From contig NZ_CP036267.1 in NCBI RefSeq assembly GCF_007744255.1, positions 1,905,541-1,969,540 of the forward strand: DNA of 64,000 nucleotides, written 5' to 3'. Shown one piece after another: positions 9,625 through 18,664 of this stretch. Numbering within the stretch: the stretch's first letter is position 1; each line of letters opens with the position of its first letter. Made by a program: the position numbers and the translations under genes. The notes under the pieces are model-generated. The model was not told where the DNA came from. It worked only from the letters and a program-made list of their open reading frames with translations, and did not search any database. The stretch comes from Thalassoglobus polymorphus. Its GTDB lineage: Bacteria > Planctomycetota > Planctomycetia > Planctomycetales > Planctomycetaceae.

Positions 9625-9682
9625 CAGGCAGGCAGCCGGGATCGCACAGTCAGTTTGCAATTCAATCAGTGCGCGAGCCCAT

Positions 9683-12028
9683 TCAATTTCGAGTGATCGA
9701 TTCGTTCAAGTTCAAGATGACTCTCGTGACAGACGTCCAGGCTGCGAGTTCTTGCTGATCGAGTTGTTTCTCGGACTGATCCGTTTCGAGATTCAGGCCA
9801 ACATCGAGAAACTCTGCCACACTCTTCTCTCTTTCCTTGAAGTCCTTGCGGCTTTGCTCAAGGACTTCAAGGAGAACTTGCGATTCAACTTCGTCAGGCA
9901 AGCGGGAGACCGCTCTACGGAAAGCTGCTTCGATCCGCTGCTGGTCGGTTCCGTCTGATTCTTCAAGGATGCGTGCCGCAAATGAGCGGGCCGCTTCGAT
10001 GAAAGTTGGATCGTTCATTAAAACCAAAGCAGCCAATGGAGTGTTTGAGCGCGGACGTTCGGCAGTGCATTCTTCTCGGCTGGGAGCGTCGAACGCTTTC
10101 AGCATCGGATGCAAAAACTGACGTTGCCAATGAACGTAAACCCCTCGGCGATATTGTTGAGAGTCTTGATCTGATTCGTACTCGCGCTTGGGGAAGTTGA
10201 GGTGTCGATAGTATCCCGGGGGCTGATATGGATGGCTGCTTTCTCCTCCATATTCTGTGTTCAACAATCCGGCAACCATGAGTGCATTGTCGCGAAGCAC
10301 TTCCGCGGGGAGGCGGTAAGCACCCTGTCTGGCGAAAAGCTGGTTATAGGGATCTTTCTGTAACAGTTCGGGACTCGCGACTGACGATTGTCGATACGCT
10401 TTGCTGAGCAGAATTTGTTTCAAGATGTGTTTGACATCCCAGCCACTCTCGATGAATTCAAGCGTTAACTCATCAAGCAGTTCAGGATGCGAAGGCGGAG
10501 TCCCCTGCCCTCCAAAATCGTCGAGAGACCTCGACAGTCCAGTTCCAAAAAGGAGATACCAATATCGATTGACCTGGACCCGCGCGGTCAATCCGCCAAC
10601 ACCAGCTTTTGTTCCTGTTAACCAGTTTGCGAGATCAAGACGATTGGCTCGCCTTGATTGCAGATCAAGATTCCCAAGAAACTCCGGGACTGCCGGTTCG
10701 ACGATTGGTCCGCTATCATCGAGCCAATTTCCTCGTGGCAGAACTCGCATTTCTCGCGGTTCTTTCGCAACAGTGACCATCGTTAAGCGGGCCGAATCTT
10801 CGATTTCTTTCTTCTCGGCTTCCAGAACTCCGCGACGTTTTGACTGAGACTTTGGCATCGTTTCGAGACGGCGTTCAATTTTGGCAAGTCTTTCACGACC
10901 ACGCTGCGAAATGACTTCAAGTTCAGGGGGGCGGCGAGTGGGAAGTGCATTGCTCCCGATGTAGAAGTGTTGATCTTCATCGATGTCGGCAAAGAAGGCA
11001 GCCAGAGAATAAAAGTCTTGAATGGTGTACGGATCGTACTTGTGTGAATGGCACTGAGCGCACCCGACAGTTGCCCCCATCCAGACGGAACTGAGATTGC
11101 GGACCCGGTCAGCTGCATAGATCGACAGATACTCTTTCGGTTGCACGCCTCCTTCATGAGACGTTTGCAGCAAACGGTTGTAGCCGGTGGCAATCTTCTG
11201 ATCGATCGTTGAATCTGGAAGTAAATCGCCAGCGAGTTGTTCGCGAGTGAACTGGTCGAAGGGCATGTTGTCGTTGAACGCTTCAATCACCCAGTCTCGG
11301 TAAGGGGAGATGTGATGGTCCTGATCTCCGTGGTATCCGACTGTGTCGGCGTAGCGAACGAGATCGAGCCAGTAGATCGCCATTCGTTCGCCAAAGTGAT
11401 CAGAGGCTAACAACCTGTCGATGATGTCGCGATAAGTTTTTTCTGAATGGTCGGAGACAAAGGCGTCTACTTCCTCAGGGCTGGGGGGGAGTCCAATAAG
11501 ATCAAAGTAGAGCCTGCGAATGAGGGTGACTGGTTCTGCCGGCGGAGAAAACTGAAGTCCTTCAGCGACCAGTTTCTCTGAGATGAATGAATCAATGAGT
11601 GTTGGCGTTGAAGTCTTCTCATTCGTTCTTGGTTCTCGACGTTTGGGAGGGACATACGCCCAAAACGGTTCGTACTTGGCACCTTGTTTGATCCAATCGG
11701 TGAGAAGTTTGATTTCTTCCGCTGAGAGATGTTTCTCCGATTCGGCCGGAGGCATGCGGAGTTCCGGGTCCGGGCTCAGCAAGCGTGCAATCAGTTCACT
11801 CTCTTCCGGCTTTCCCGGCACAATGGCGTACTCATGAGCAGCTTCTGCCTTGTCGAGACGCAAATCCGCCTGACGGTCTTCTTCATCCGGTCCGTGACAG
11901 AAGAAACATTTGTCCGAAAGAATAGGACGAATATCCCGGTTGAATTCCAGATCCTCAGCAGTCACCGAACTGACGATGGCAAGCGTGATGGAAATGACAA
12001 CAGCGGACGAGACGAATAAACGCATCAT
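9683..12028 (-). CDS. DUF1549/DUF1553 planctomycete cytochrome c-like protein (PSCyt1-PSD1)
   Basis: A secreted protein of about 780 residues with the planctomycete-specific order: signal peptide, a cytochrome-c-like domain with the heme motif CFFCH (near residue 40), then DUF1549 (about 115-320) and DUF1553 (about 440-720). The middle contains WMGATVGCAQCHSHKYDP, a second CxxCH. The biochemical role is unsettled; dozens of paralogues occur per planctomycete genome and they are often discussed in connection with polysaccharide degradation. The chosen start (ATG 12028) places the signal peptide MMRLFVSSAVVISITLAIVS at the N terminus; an open upstream extension adds nine unlikely residues. Confidence 0.9.
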   Translation of the reverse strand: MMRLFVSSAVVISITLAIVSSVTAEDLEFNRDIRPILSDKCFFCHGPDEEDRQADLRLDKAEAAHEYAIVPGKPEESELIARLLSPDPELRMPPAESEKHLSAEEIKLLTDWIKQGAKYEPFWAYVPPKRREPRTNEKTSTPTLIDSFISEKLVAEGLQFSPPAEPVTLIRRLYFDLIGLPPSPEEVDAFVSDHSEKTYRDIIDRLLASDHFGERMAIYWLDLVRYADTVGYHGDQDHHISPYRDWVIEAFNDNMPFDQFTREQLAGDLLPDSTIDQKIATGYNRLLQTSHEGGVQPKEYLSIYAADRVRNLSSVWMGATVGCAQCHSHKYDPYTIQDFYSLAAFFADIDEDQHFYIGSNALPTRRPPELEVISQRGRERLAKIERRLETMPKSQSKRRGVLEAEKKEIEDSARLTMVTVAKEPREMRVLPRGNWLDDSGPIVEPAVPEFLGNLDLQSRRANRLDLANWLTGTKAGVGGLTARVQVNRYWYLLFGTGLSRSLDDFGGQGTPPSHPELLDELTLEFIESGWDVKHILKQILLSKAYRQSSVASPELLQKDPYNQLFARQGAYRLPAEVLRDNALMVAGLLNTEYGGESSHPYQPPGYYRHLNFPKREYESDQDSQQYRRGVYVHWQRQFLHPMLKAFDAPSREECTAERPRSNTPLAALVLMNDPTFIEAARSFAARILEESDGTDQQRIEAAFRRAVSRLPDEVESQVLLEVLEQSRKDFKEREKSVAEFLDVGLNLETDQSEKQLDQQELAAWTSVTRVILNLNESITRN

Positions 12029-12261
12029 AATCAAGTCTGATTGAATCGCGGGCAAAGTTGTCCCGTAGCCTCATTTTATACTCTTCAGTAATCGGAATTC
12101 CAGAGTCGAAAGCAATCCCAGTCTTTAGTGTGGCGAATTCAAGTTTCAGGATCGATTCGAAGTAATCTTCAGGTTCTGCCTCCGGGCGATCAGTCTACGA
12201 AGTCATAACAGTGAGTTTTATGGGCACTACAAATATTGAAATTGAAGATGCACGACACACG

Positions 12262-12292
12262 AAAAAAGCCCGCTTCGAGTGGAAGCGGGCTT
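12262..12292 (-). terminator. Rho-independent terminator
   Basis: Inverted repeat AGCCCGCTTC/GAAGCGGGCT with a 5-base loop. Read on the minus strand the stem is followed by a run of six T, so it terminates the TPR gene that ends at 12425. Confidence 0.85.
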
Positions 12293-12424
12293 GGTTGAAT
12301 TTGTCGGCACAAAGTTCTTTGAGCCGATGAATGACACCCTGCCAGTTGCGAATGTTGCTTCGTTGTCGTGATGAAAACGAAGGCAGTACCAAGACTGCAC
12401 CAATCAGGAGGATGATGCGTTCGA

Positions 12425-13855
12425 CTACCGAACTTCAACACCTGAGTTTTTCAGAGCGAAGACCGCACCGCGATACGCTGACAATTTGGGAAGCCGCGAT
12501 TTAGTTGCTTGTTTCCAGTATCCAACAGCATCTTGTTGACGGTCCCGTCGCAGGAGTTCCATTCCGATGAAATAGTATCCTTCGCAAAGCTGCGCCGCTT
12601 TTGCGTCTTCATTGTCTGGATGAACGGATTTCAGCATTGTGGCAGCATCGACTTGACCGAGTTGGAACAGGACCAGCGAATCGATCCAGTCTCGTGAGCC
12701 TTCTGGCTTTGACAAGACTTCCTGATAGTCAGCTTGCTTGTAGGTTCCTGCGCGAATGGCACTGGCAAGTTTCCAGGGCAGTAAGAATCGCATCTCTTTT
12801 TGAAGTGACAACGCCTTATCAAACGACTGGCCTGCACTCGCGAAATCTCCGGAGAAGAATTGAGCAAATCCAAGGTCAGCGAAAGCCATCGGGTTTTGCG
12901 GAGCGAGTTCAGCGACGCGTCGATAGTCGATGAGTGCTTCGTCGACTTTGTTTTGATTCAAACGGGCAGTTGCTCGAAGGCTTTGTGCACCAAGCTGATT
13001 CGGATCAACAGAGAGTGCCTCTGTGAGTGCTGCTTCGGCTTTTGCGGAATCACCCGCTTCAAGGTAAGCAAATCCTCGATTGATATAGGCGGGAATGAAT
13101 CGCCCATCGAGTTTGATTGCTTGAGTGAAGTCAGCGACGGCCTCTTGAGTTTTGCCTTGAGACTGCAGGAACATTCCCCGGTTGTTGAAAACGATTGGGT
13201 TTGTGGGAAACTTTTCAACGACACTGGAAAACGCAGCAGTCGCTTCTGCTGGTGTTTTCGCAGTTGCTGCAAATTCGGCAAGGGCCATATGGGCTGCCAG
13301 ATGTTCCGGATTGAGTTCGATTGCTTTTTTCAGATCGGTTTCAGTCGCTGCGTTATCTTTCAACCGCATATCTGCCTGAGCACGCTGATAGTACAAGTTC
13401 GCCTTTTGCTCCGTTGTGAGGTCCTCTCGTTCGAGGACGGAGTCAACGACGGTTTGAGCCGTTTTGGCATGGTTGACCTTTCCTTCCATGTCAGCCAGGT
13501 TGCTCATTCCATAAATGTACGGAAGGTAGTACTCCGCTTTTCCCTTTCCTTCGTGGCGAATCGCTTCACGAGAATCAGCAATTCCCTGACGGATAAATTC
13601 CACCTTTCCGGTGACAATTCCCATTTCTACGTGAGCACTACCACGCAAGTAGAGAGCAACATGGTCGTTGGGAGTTGATGCCAAGACTTGATTCGTTAGC
13701 TCAACCGTTTTAGGAAAATTCCGTTGACGATAAGCAACATCCGCCTGCTCTTTCAGAGCTTCCAGGTTAGCTGCGTTATCATCCTGAGCCGAAAGTTGGC
13801 TCCCAAGTCCAAGAATGGCAATACAGAGCAGCGCCCCGCTAAACTTCCGAAACAT
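12425..13855 (-). CDS. Exported TPR-repeat protein
   Basis: A 476-residue protein with a signal peptide (MFRKFSGALLCIAILGLGSQLSAQ) followed by about nine tetratricopeptide repeats, for example VAYRQRNFPKTVELTNQVLA and AFADLGFAQFFSGDFASAGQSF. TPR arrays form right-handed superhelices that bind partner proteins. Nothing identifies the partner. It forms its own transcription unit with a hairpin terminator 133 bp downstream. A role as a periplasmic scaffold is inferred only from export and repeat content. Confidence 0.85.
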   Translation of the reverse strand: MFRKFSGALLCIAILGLGSQLSAQDDNAANLEALKEQADVAYRQRNFPKTVELTNQVLASTPNDHVALYLRGSAHVEMGIVTGKVEFIRQGIADSREAIRHEGKGKAEYYLPYIYGMSNLADMEGKVNHAKTAQTVVDSVLEREDLTTEQKANLYYQRAQADMRLKDNAATETDLKKAIELNPEHLAAHMALAEFAATAKTPAEATAAFSSVVEKFPTNPIVFNNRGMFLQSQGKTQEAVADFTQAIKLDGRFIPAYINRGFAYLEAGDSAKAEAALTEALSVDPNQLGAQSLRATARLNQNKVDEALIDYRRVAELAPQNPMAFADLGFAQFFSGDFASAGQSFDKALSLQKEMRFLLPWKLASAIRAGTYKQADYQEVLSKPEGSRDWIDSLVLFQLGQVDAATMLKSVHPDNEDAKAAQLCEGYYFIGMELLRRDRQQDAVGYWKQATKSRLPKLSAYRGAVFALKNSGVEVR

Positions 13856-14242
13856 CCAAGATCCCTCCCTGAGGAAATTCCAAAATCAGTTTGATTTGAA
13901 TTTTTTGCGCACCACACCCTGATGAACTGGCCTGGTTTGCCCCGCTGAAATCGTTTCAACGGCGATAATCAGGCAAGTTCGTAACTGATGTCCCAATTTC
14001 CATCAACCCCAGTCTCGGTTCCTTGCGATTCCAACGGTTGTCTTGGCGGTTCGGTGATCTCGCAAATCGTTGGAAATCGTGTACACTGTTGGCTCGTAAG
14101 TTGTTCTATTGGAAGATGTTTAGGCTTTTTGCTGACGAGAGCGTCATCCTGTTTATCAAATTTCTGAAAATTGCTCTTTCGTGTACACTCAGCAGTGATC
14201 ACTGTACGAGATGTGAGCACCTTGAATCACAATTGATACCTC
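13856..14242. promoter_or_regulatory. Intergenic with paired TCGTGTACACT motif upstream of obg
   Basis: A 387-bp divergent gap between the TPR gene and obg. It holds two copies of TCGTGTACACT, at 14077-14087 and 14179-14189, each containing the 8-base palindrome GTGTACAC. The second lies 54 bp before the obg start. This looks like a pair of binding sites, but no regulator is identified. Confidence 0.35.
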
Positions 14243-15250
14243 ATGTTTGTTGATCGCGTTGAAATACTCTGCCAGGCCGGAGACGGTGGAAACGGGTGCA
14301 TGAGCTTCCGTCGAGAAGCTCACGTTCCACGAGGTGGGCCAGATGGGGGCGATGGTGGTGATGGCGGAAGCATTTACATCAAAGTTGACTCAAATCTCGG
14401 GAGCCTGTCCAACATTGTCGGGCATCGGCACTGGAAGGCTGAAAAGGGACGTCCGGGTGAAGGTAAGCTGAAAACCGGGCGTAGTGGTGATGACGCCTAC
14501 ATTCTGGTAGCGCCAGGAACGCTGGTGAAAGACCTTGAACACGGATTTGTCATCAAAGAACTGCTGAAGGATGGTGATTCGCTGCTGATTGCCAAAGGGG
14601 GAAAAGGTGGTCGCGGAAATAAACACTTTGCGACATCGACAGACCGTGCTCCCAGACATGCCGAGGATGGATTTCCCGGAGAAGTTCGCGAGGTCATGCT
14701 CGAGCTGAAAGTAATCGCCGATGTCGGATTGATCGGAAAACCGAATGCGGGAAAAAGTACGCTCTTGAGTCGGCTTTCCCGGGCAAATCCAGAAATTGCA
14801 GCCTACCCGTTTACTACGAAATACCCCAACCTGGGGATGGTTCGAGTCGGATACGACCATGAGTTTGTGATCGCTGATATTCCCGGGTTAATTGAGGGCG
14901 CTCATGAAGGAGTCGGGTTAGGTCACGAATTCCTCAAGCATGTCCAACGGACACGGTTGTTTGTCCACCTCGTCGAGCCGACGCCAATGGATCAGACTGA
15001 TCCGATCGAAAACTATCATCAGATTCGAAAAGAGATCTGCCTTTACGATGATACGCTCGAAGCCCGGCGTGAAATCGTTGTGGTCACCAAGTGTGAACTC
15101 CCCGATGCTCAAGCCTGTGCTGAACTCTTAAGCGAAGACCTCGGTCGAGAGGTGTTGCTCATCTCGGCAGTCACCGGTCAAGGTCTCCCGGAACTTGTAC
15201 GGTTGATCGTCGCTGAATTGGACGAGATCGACGGCAAGGGAATGTTTTGA
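14243..15250 (+). CDS. obg: GTPase Obg/CgtA
   Basis: A 335-residue GTPase involved in late 50S ribosome assembly and stress control. The glycine-rich Obg fold occupies residues 1-158 (GDGGNGCMSFRREA, GGDGGDGGSI). The G domain has the G1 loop GKPNAGKST (residues 166-174), G2 FTTKYPNLG, G3 DIPGLIEGAHEG, the NKxD-type motif as TKCE (G4, slightly unusual) and SAVTGQG as G5. The protein is close to the minimal family length and lacks a long C-terminal extension. It starts at ATG 14243 and stands alone, without the rplU-rpmA genes that precede obg in many bacteria. Confidence 0.95.
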   Translation: MFVDRVEILCQAGDGGNGCMSFRREAHVPRGGPDGGDGGDGGSIYIKVDSNLGSLSNIVGHRHWKAEKGRPGEGKLKTGRSGDDAYILVAPGTLVKDLEHGFVIKELLKDGDSLLIAKGGKGGRGNKHFATSTDRAPRHAEDGFPGEVREVMLELKVIADVGLIGKPNAGKSTLLSRLSRANPEIAAYPFTTKYPNLGMVRVGYDHEFVIADIPGLIEGAHEGVGLGHEFLKHVQRTRLFVHLVEPTPMDQTDPIENYHQIRKEICLYDDTLEARREIVVVTKCELPDAQACAELLSEDLGREVLLISAVTGQGLPELVRLIVAELDEIDGKGMF

Positions 15251-15300
15251 GAAGCTTTATCGTGATCGTGAAAATTGCTTTCAAAACTTTGTAACCAACT

Positions 15301-16233
15301 TTAACCAGCTTCAGCGTGGCAGGCGACACACTGTTGTTTGAGATTCTTCAGCTGCTTTGAGCGTTGCTCTTGGGCGTCGTCAGATGCGAGAGTTGCTGAG
15401 GTCTTCGATGCTTCAATAAATTTTGCACGCAACTTCTCGCTCAACTTCTTCAGGCGGGCAGACTCTTTGAATTCCTCAGACATTGCAACTGAATGTTCCA
15501 CAATCAATTTTTGATTGGGCGTTGCAGACTCAATTTGAGCTTCCACGATGCCGAAATGCTCCTCGATTCTCGTCATGATGTCGGAGAGTTCGTCAACGGG
15601 TGCAATTTCAACCAGCTTTACTTTGGGAAGTTTTGCGTCTTCGCTCGGACTTAAGAGACGAAAGTTCCCGACATCACGAAATAGGCCAACGTACTTCGGG
15701 TCCGTCCCGACCTCTTTCAGGAATGTGATCGCTGTCTTGGATGTCATTTCATTTTGGGCAATCCCACAAATTGCTGCGGCTGCTGGTCCTCGATGCAATC
15801 CATGATGACAATGCACAAAAATGGGTGACTCGCACTCTTCCACAACCTTTGCCAACTTTCGAGCTGAGTCGCGTGGAATGCCAGAGTAAGGCAAAGGGAT
15901 ATGCACGTACCGCAGCCCGTACTTCCGAGCTAATTCAACACGCGGAGTCGTTCCGTCAACGCAAACGATCGTCTTGATTCCATTCTTCTGAAGAGCAGCG
16001 AAGTCTTCTTCACCTTCCGGTTGGGCTCCACTGAACAGCGACTTGTTCACTTGCCGATAATTTTCAATCTTGGGCGCGGGGGGCTTCTGTTGTTGTTCCT
16101 CCGCAGTCAGGATTGAGATCGACCAGACGAGCATGAAGGTCAACGAGGCCGCTCCTGAAAGGATGATTGAAAGCCTCCATGAGAAGAGATCATATTGTCG
16201 AGACGTGAGTGGCTGTTGGATTTTGCTTTGCAT
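15301..16233 (-). CDS. Protein-tyrosine-phosphatase-like domain with C-terminal heme motif
   Basis: A 310-residue protein. Residues 20-45 form an N-terminal membrane or signal segment. A dual-specificity-phosphatase-like domain follows (about 60-190) with the active loop HCHHGLHRGPAAA, that is C-x5-R, and IKTIVCVDG with a possible acid residue upstream. The last third is helical and ends with CVACH, a c-type heme attachment motif, six residues before the stop. This combination suggests a periplasmic protein that joins phosphatase and heme binding, though the CxxCH could also be a metal or orphan motif. It is convergent with obg. Confidence 0.75.
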   Translation of the reverse strand: MQSKIQQPLTSRQYDLFSWRLSIILSGAASLTFMLVWSISILTAEEQQQKPPAPKIENYRQVNKSLFSGAQPEGEEDFAALQKNGIKTIVCVDGTTPRVELARKYGLRYVHIPLPYSGIPRDSARKLAKVVEECESPIFVHCHHGLHRGPAAAAICGIAQNEMTSKTAITFLKEVGTDPKYVGLFRDVGNFRLLSPSEDAKLPKVKLVEIAPVDELSDIMTRIEEHFGIVEAQIESATPNQKLIVEHSVAMSEEFKESARLKKLSEKLRAKFIEASKTSATLASDDAQEQRSKQLKNLKQQCVACHAEAG

Positions 16234-16330
16234 ACTTTGATTTGATCGTATTATTTCTGTTTCTGCAATGATCCTGAAGTACGTATGCCGATCTCAATCT
16301 GTTTGATGAAATTCAGGTTTGAAATCGTAT

Positions 16331-17278
16331 TCACTGAATTTTTATTTTCCACCATTTTCGCCAACTCTGAATGAAGCTCGTCAAGAGTTTGTTCAGCCAG
16401 CTTGAACACCAGCGAACAATCAAGATAGCAGGTAAAATCAACACCAGCACCCATGGGAGGACCCCCACCAAAACGATTGCAAGAGTTCGGATGAATACGA
16501 CCAGTCGGCTGATTGAGACGCTGAACGTTCGCTGAACTTCTGCCATGAATCCTAACTGCTGCTCTGGCTGGTAATCGCGGTATTCTTGAACGTGTAGCGT
16601 TACGGTGGAGAAATCGACTTGGTGAGTCAGTAACCGCATTCGTCCTTGCATGCTTTCCAGTTCCGTGCGGATTCTCATCAATTCTTTTTCGACAGCCAGT
16701 GTCTCCTCGAGTTTTGCGGTATCTTCTTCCAGGTGCTTGAGCATCCGCGCCTCTTCCTGCTTCTTCGTGCGGATGCGCCCTTCCAGGTCATAATACTGAG
16801 CGGTCACTTCGGTTGAGTTTTCATTTTGAGACTGCAGTTCTCCAAGTTTTCCCGCTTGATCCAGAAAGTCAGCATACTTCCGAATCGGAATTTTGATGAC
16901 CCATGTTCCGGAACGTCGAGTTCCTGAGATTCCATCCAGGCTTGAACTGGCAACATAACCGCCGTGTGCCTTCACGATATCTTTAACCCGTGCCGGAATA
17001 TCATCAAAAGAGGTCACCTCGATGCGGAGTTCAGACTCATAGATGATTTTTCTCTCGACCGCTGAATCTTCGCTCACTTCGGGATCGAGTGAACTTCCCT
17101 CAGTCGGGACTTGATTCATCGCGATTTCATTGAAGTCGCTGACGTCCTCTGAACCTGTCGAGGCGAACTGTTCTGACTTCGACAGGGACATCGATTCGGA
17201 TGAGCCACACCCAGAAGCAGAGACGCAAAAAATGATGGTCCACAAAGAGACAGAGCAGAAGAGCGCGATCGCTTTCAT
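16331..17278 (-). CDS. DUF4349-domain lipoprotein
   Basis: A membrane-anchored protein of about 315 residues. It begins with a lipoprotein signal ending in SASGCGSS, then a DUF4349 domain (about 75-290). The domain includes IIYESELRIEVTSFDDIPARVKDIV and GGYVASSSLDGISG, a central coiled coil (about 165-215) and a C-terminal transmembrane helix (ALAIVLVGVLPWVLVLILPAI region). DUF4349 proteins are widespread in bacterial envelopes with unknown function. The start at ATG 17278 was chosen because GGAGG lies five bases ahead; an upstream TTG in frame has no such signal. Confidence 0.8.
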   Translation of the reverse strand: MKAIALFCSVSLWTIIFCVSASGCGSSESMSLSKSEQFASTGSEDVSDFNEIAMNQVPTEGSSLDPEVSEDSAVERKIIYESELRIEVTSFDDIPARVKDIVKAHGGYVASSSLDGISGTRRSGTWVIKIPIRKYADFLDQAGKLGELQSQNENSTEVTAQYYDLEGRIRTKKQEEARMLKHLEEDTAKLEETLAVEKELMRIRTELESMQGRMRLLTHQVDFSTVTLHVQEYRDYQPEQQLGFMAEVQRTFSVSISRLVVFIRTLAIVLVGVLPWVLVLILPAILIVRWCSSWLNKLLTSFIQSWRKWWKIKIQ

Positions 17279-17412
17279 ATCATCCTCCAAGAGTGAGTTG
17301 CTATGAAAGTACAGATGCGCCAGCTATGGGAAAATTCCCAGGAATTTCCTATTTATGGAAAACCGATTCGTCAGAGAATGCAATCGTGAGGCAGGCTCGA
17401 AGCAACTTGAGC

Positions 17413-18204
17413 TTATTCCATCGGGATCAGATTTCGCAGATACTGGATGGCTCGCATTGAGTCTCCGATCTTATCATTTCCCGTTGAACGTCGAACGTTT
17501 AACCAGCCGGAGTATCCCATTTCTTCAATGAGACCCGCGATCTCGTCCCAGTCGATCTCACCCCGACCGACAGGAACTTCTTCGCCAACTCCATCAACGT
17601 CGCGGACGGCATCTCGAATATCAATATGTTCAATCACCTGGTTGAGTTCGCGCAACTGCTTTACTGGTGATCGGCCAGAAAGAACCCAGCTTCCCAAATC
17701 GGCATCAACTGCAATCGGCCCGGTCTTGATTTGATTCAGGAATGAGAGCAAAGTCTCTGCGGAATCACCGGCCGGAATCACGCAAATCGTCACTCCGTAG
17801 TGGTTCGCATGAGTGACCAAATCTCGCATGATCGGAAAAATCACCTGCTTGGCTTCTTCTGACTCCAGATCGGGAAGGCGACCGAGTCTGATCGTCAACG
17901 TTCGCAACTTCATCTGTGAAGCAAACAGGATTGCATTCCGCACTGCTTCAAGTCTTTGTTCAAGGCGCTCATTCTCAAATAAAGAACTCCGCAGAGAAAA
18001 ATGCGCAGAAGCAGGTTGAAGATTTCTCTCGTTCAAATAATTCTGAAGTTGCCTTCGCGCTGTCGATCCATAGTCCGCAGGTCGTAGCTGACTTCGCAAA
18101 TCGAATTGGACGCCCTGAGCTCCGATTTTCATCGCTGAGTGCAAAGCACTGCGAATATCCTGATCGAACTCGTAAGTAGCAACGGAAATTTTCACGCGAA
18201 ACAC
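17413..18204 (-). CDS. Sugar phosphate isomerase/epimerase family (TIM barrel)
   Basis: A 263-residue AP-endonuclease-2-like TIM barrel, the fold of xylose-isomerase-like epimerases. Visible strands and helices include VATYEFDQDIRSALHSAMKIGAQGVQFDL at the N terminus, RTLTIRLGRLP in the middle, IDIRDAV and the conserved VPVGRGEIDWDEIAGLIEEMGYSGWLNV near the C terminus. The family normally binds a divalent metal through Glu, Asp and His; here some of these positions (for example the usual ENH) read VIPAGDS, so activity may be altered. The start is a GTG at 18204 or 18195. Substrate unknown. Confidence 0.75.
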   Translation of the reverse strand: MFRVKISVATYEFDQDIRSALHSAMKIGAQGVQFDLRSQLRPADYGSTARRQLQNYLNERNLQPASAHFSLRSSLFENERLEQRLEAVRNAILFASQMKLRTLTIRLGRLPDLESEEAKQVIFPIMRDLVTHANHYGVTICVIPAGDSAETLLSFLNQIKTGPIAVDADLGSWVLSGRSPVKQLRELNQVIEHIDIRDAVRDVDGVGEEVPVGRGEIDWDEIAGLIEEMGYSGWLNVRRSTGNDKIGDSMRAIQYLRNLIPME

Positions 18205-18425
18205 AATTGAACCTTTTGATCGGTGTCTGCTGAGATGTTCTCGAACTTCTCAACGGACGTTTGGATTTCATTAGCGACCAGGTGACGTTGAGCCGCTTCA
18301 GTAGACATCATACCTCTCTGCATGGTGTGTCAATGATGAGAGAGGTTTCTCCCTTTTGTACCAAAACTGACAATCTGAATCTTGAACTGGTGTTCGGCAA
18401 CCGTTCGCCGGATAGAATAGTTGTT

Positions 18426-18531
18426 CAGAGCAAATTCAAAATCTGTATTTGTCCGTTCTGCCTCGTTGCGAACAGCATTTTTGTTAGAGAAATGCGTTCT
18501 TCACGGGCACGCGGTAGAGCAAACTGCTCGA
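18426..18531 (-). repeat. Repeat family A, copy 3 (inverted)
   Basis: A family-A element in the opposite orientation. Its left end has decayed (CAGAGCA), while its centre and right end are well conserved. It lies in the gap between two divergent genes, 134 bp before the Nif3-family gene. A partial family-B copy follows directly. Confidence 0.75.
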
Positions 18532-18534
18532 AAG

Positions 18535-18598
18535 TCTGAATTAGCTTTCATAAACACTGAGGAAAATGACCATTCCACAAGTTTCCGGACTGGTTCAC
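18535..18598 (+). repeat. Repeat family B, partial copy
   Basis: About 64 bp matching the right part of family B (ACTGAGGAAAATGACCATTCC and GTTTCCGGACTGGTTCA). The left end is missing. It abuts family-A copy 3. Confidence 0.6.
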
Positions 18599-18664
18599 GT
18601 GTCATGAAGAGTGCGGTGACCTGCGAGGGCATCCAACATCGTTCCTGAAAATCCGACATCGATT

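Noticed and set aside
12860-13678. A 272-residue plus-strand frame inside the TPR gene
   Set aside because: It is antisense to a clear TPR protein with a signal peptide; its residues are rich in Cys, Ser and Phe as expected for a shadow frame.
17413-18204. A hydroxypyruvate isomerase or xylose isomerase name
   Set aside because: The general TIM-barrel fold is clear, but the metal site differs and no specific substrate motif was seen.
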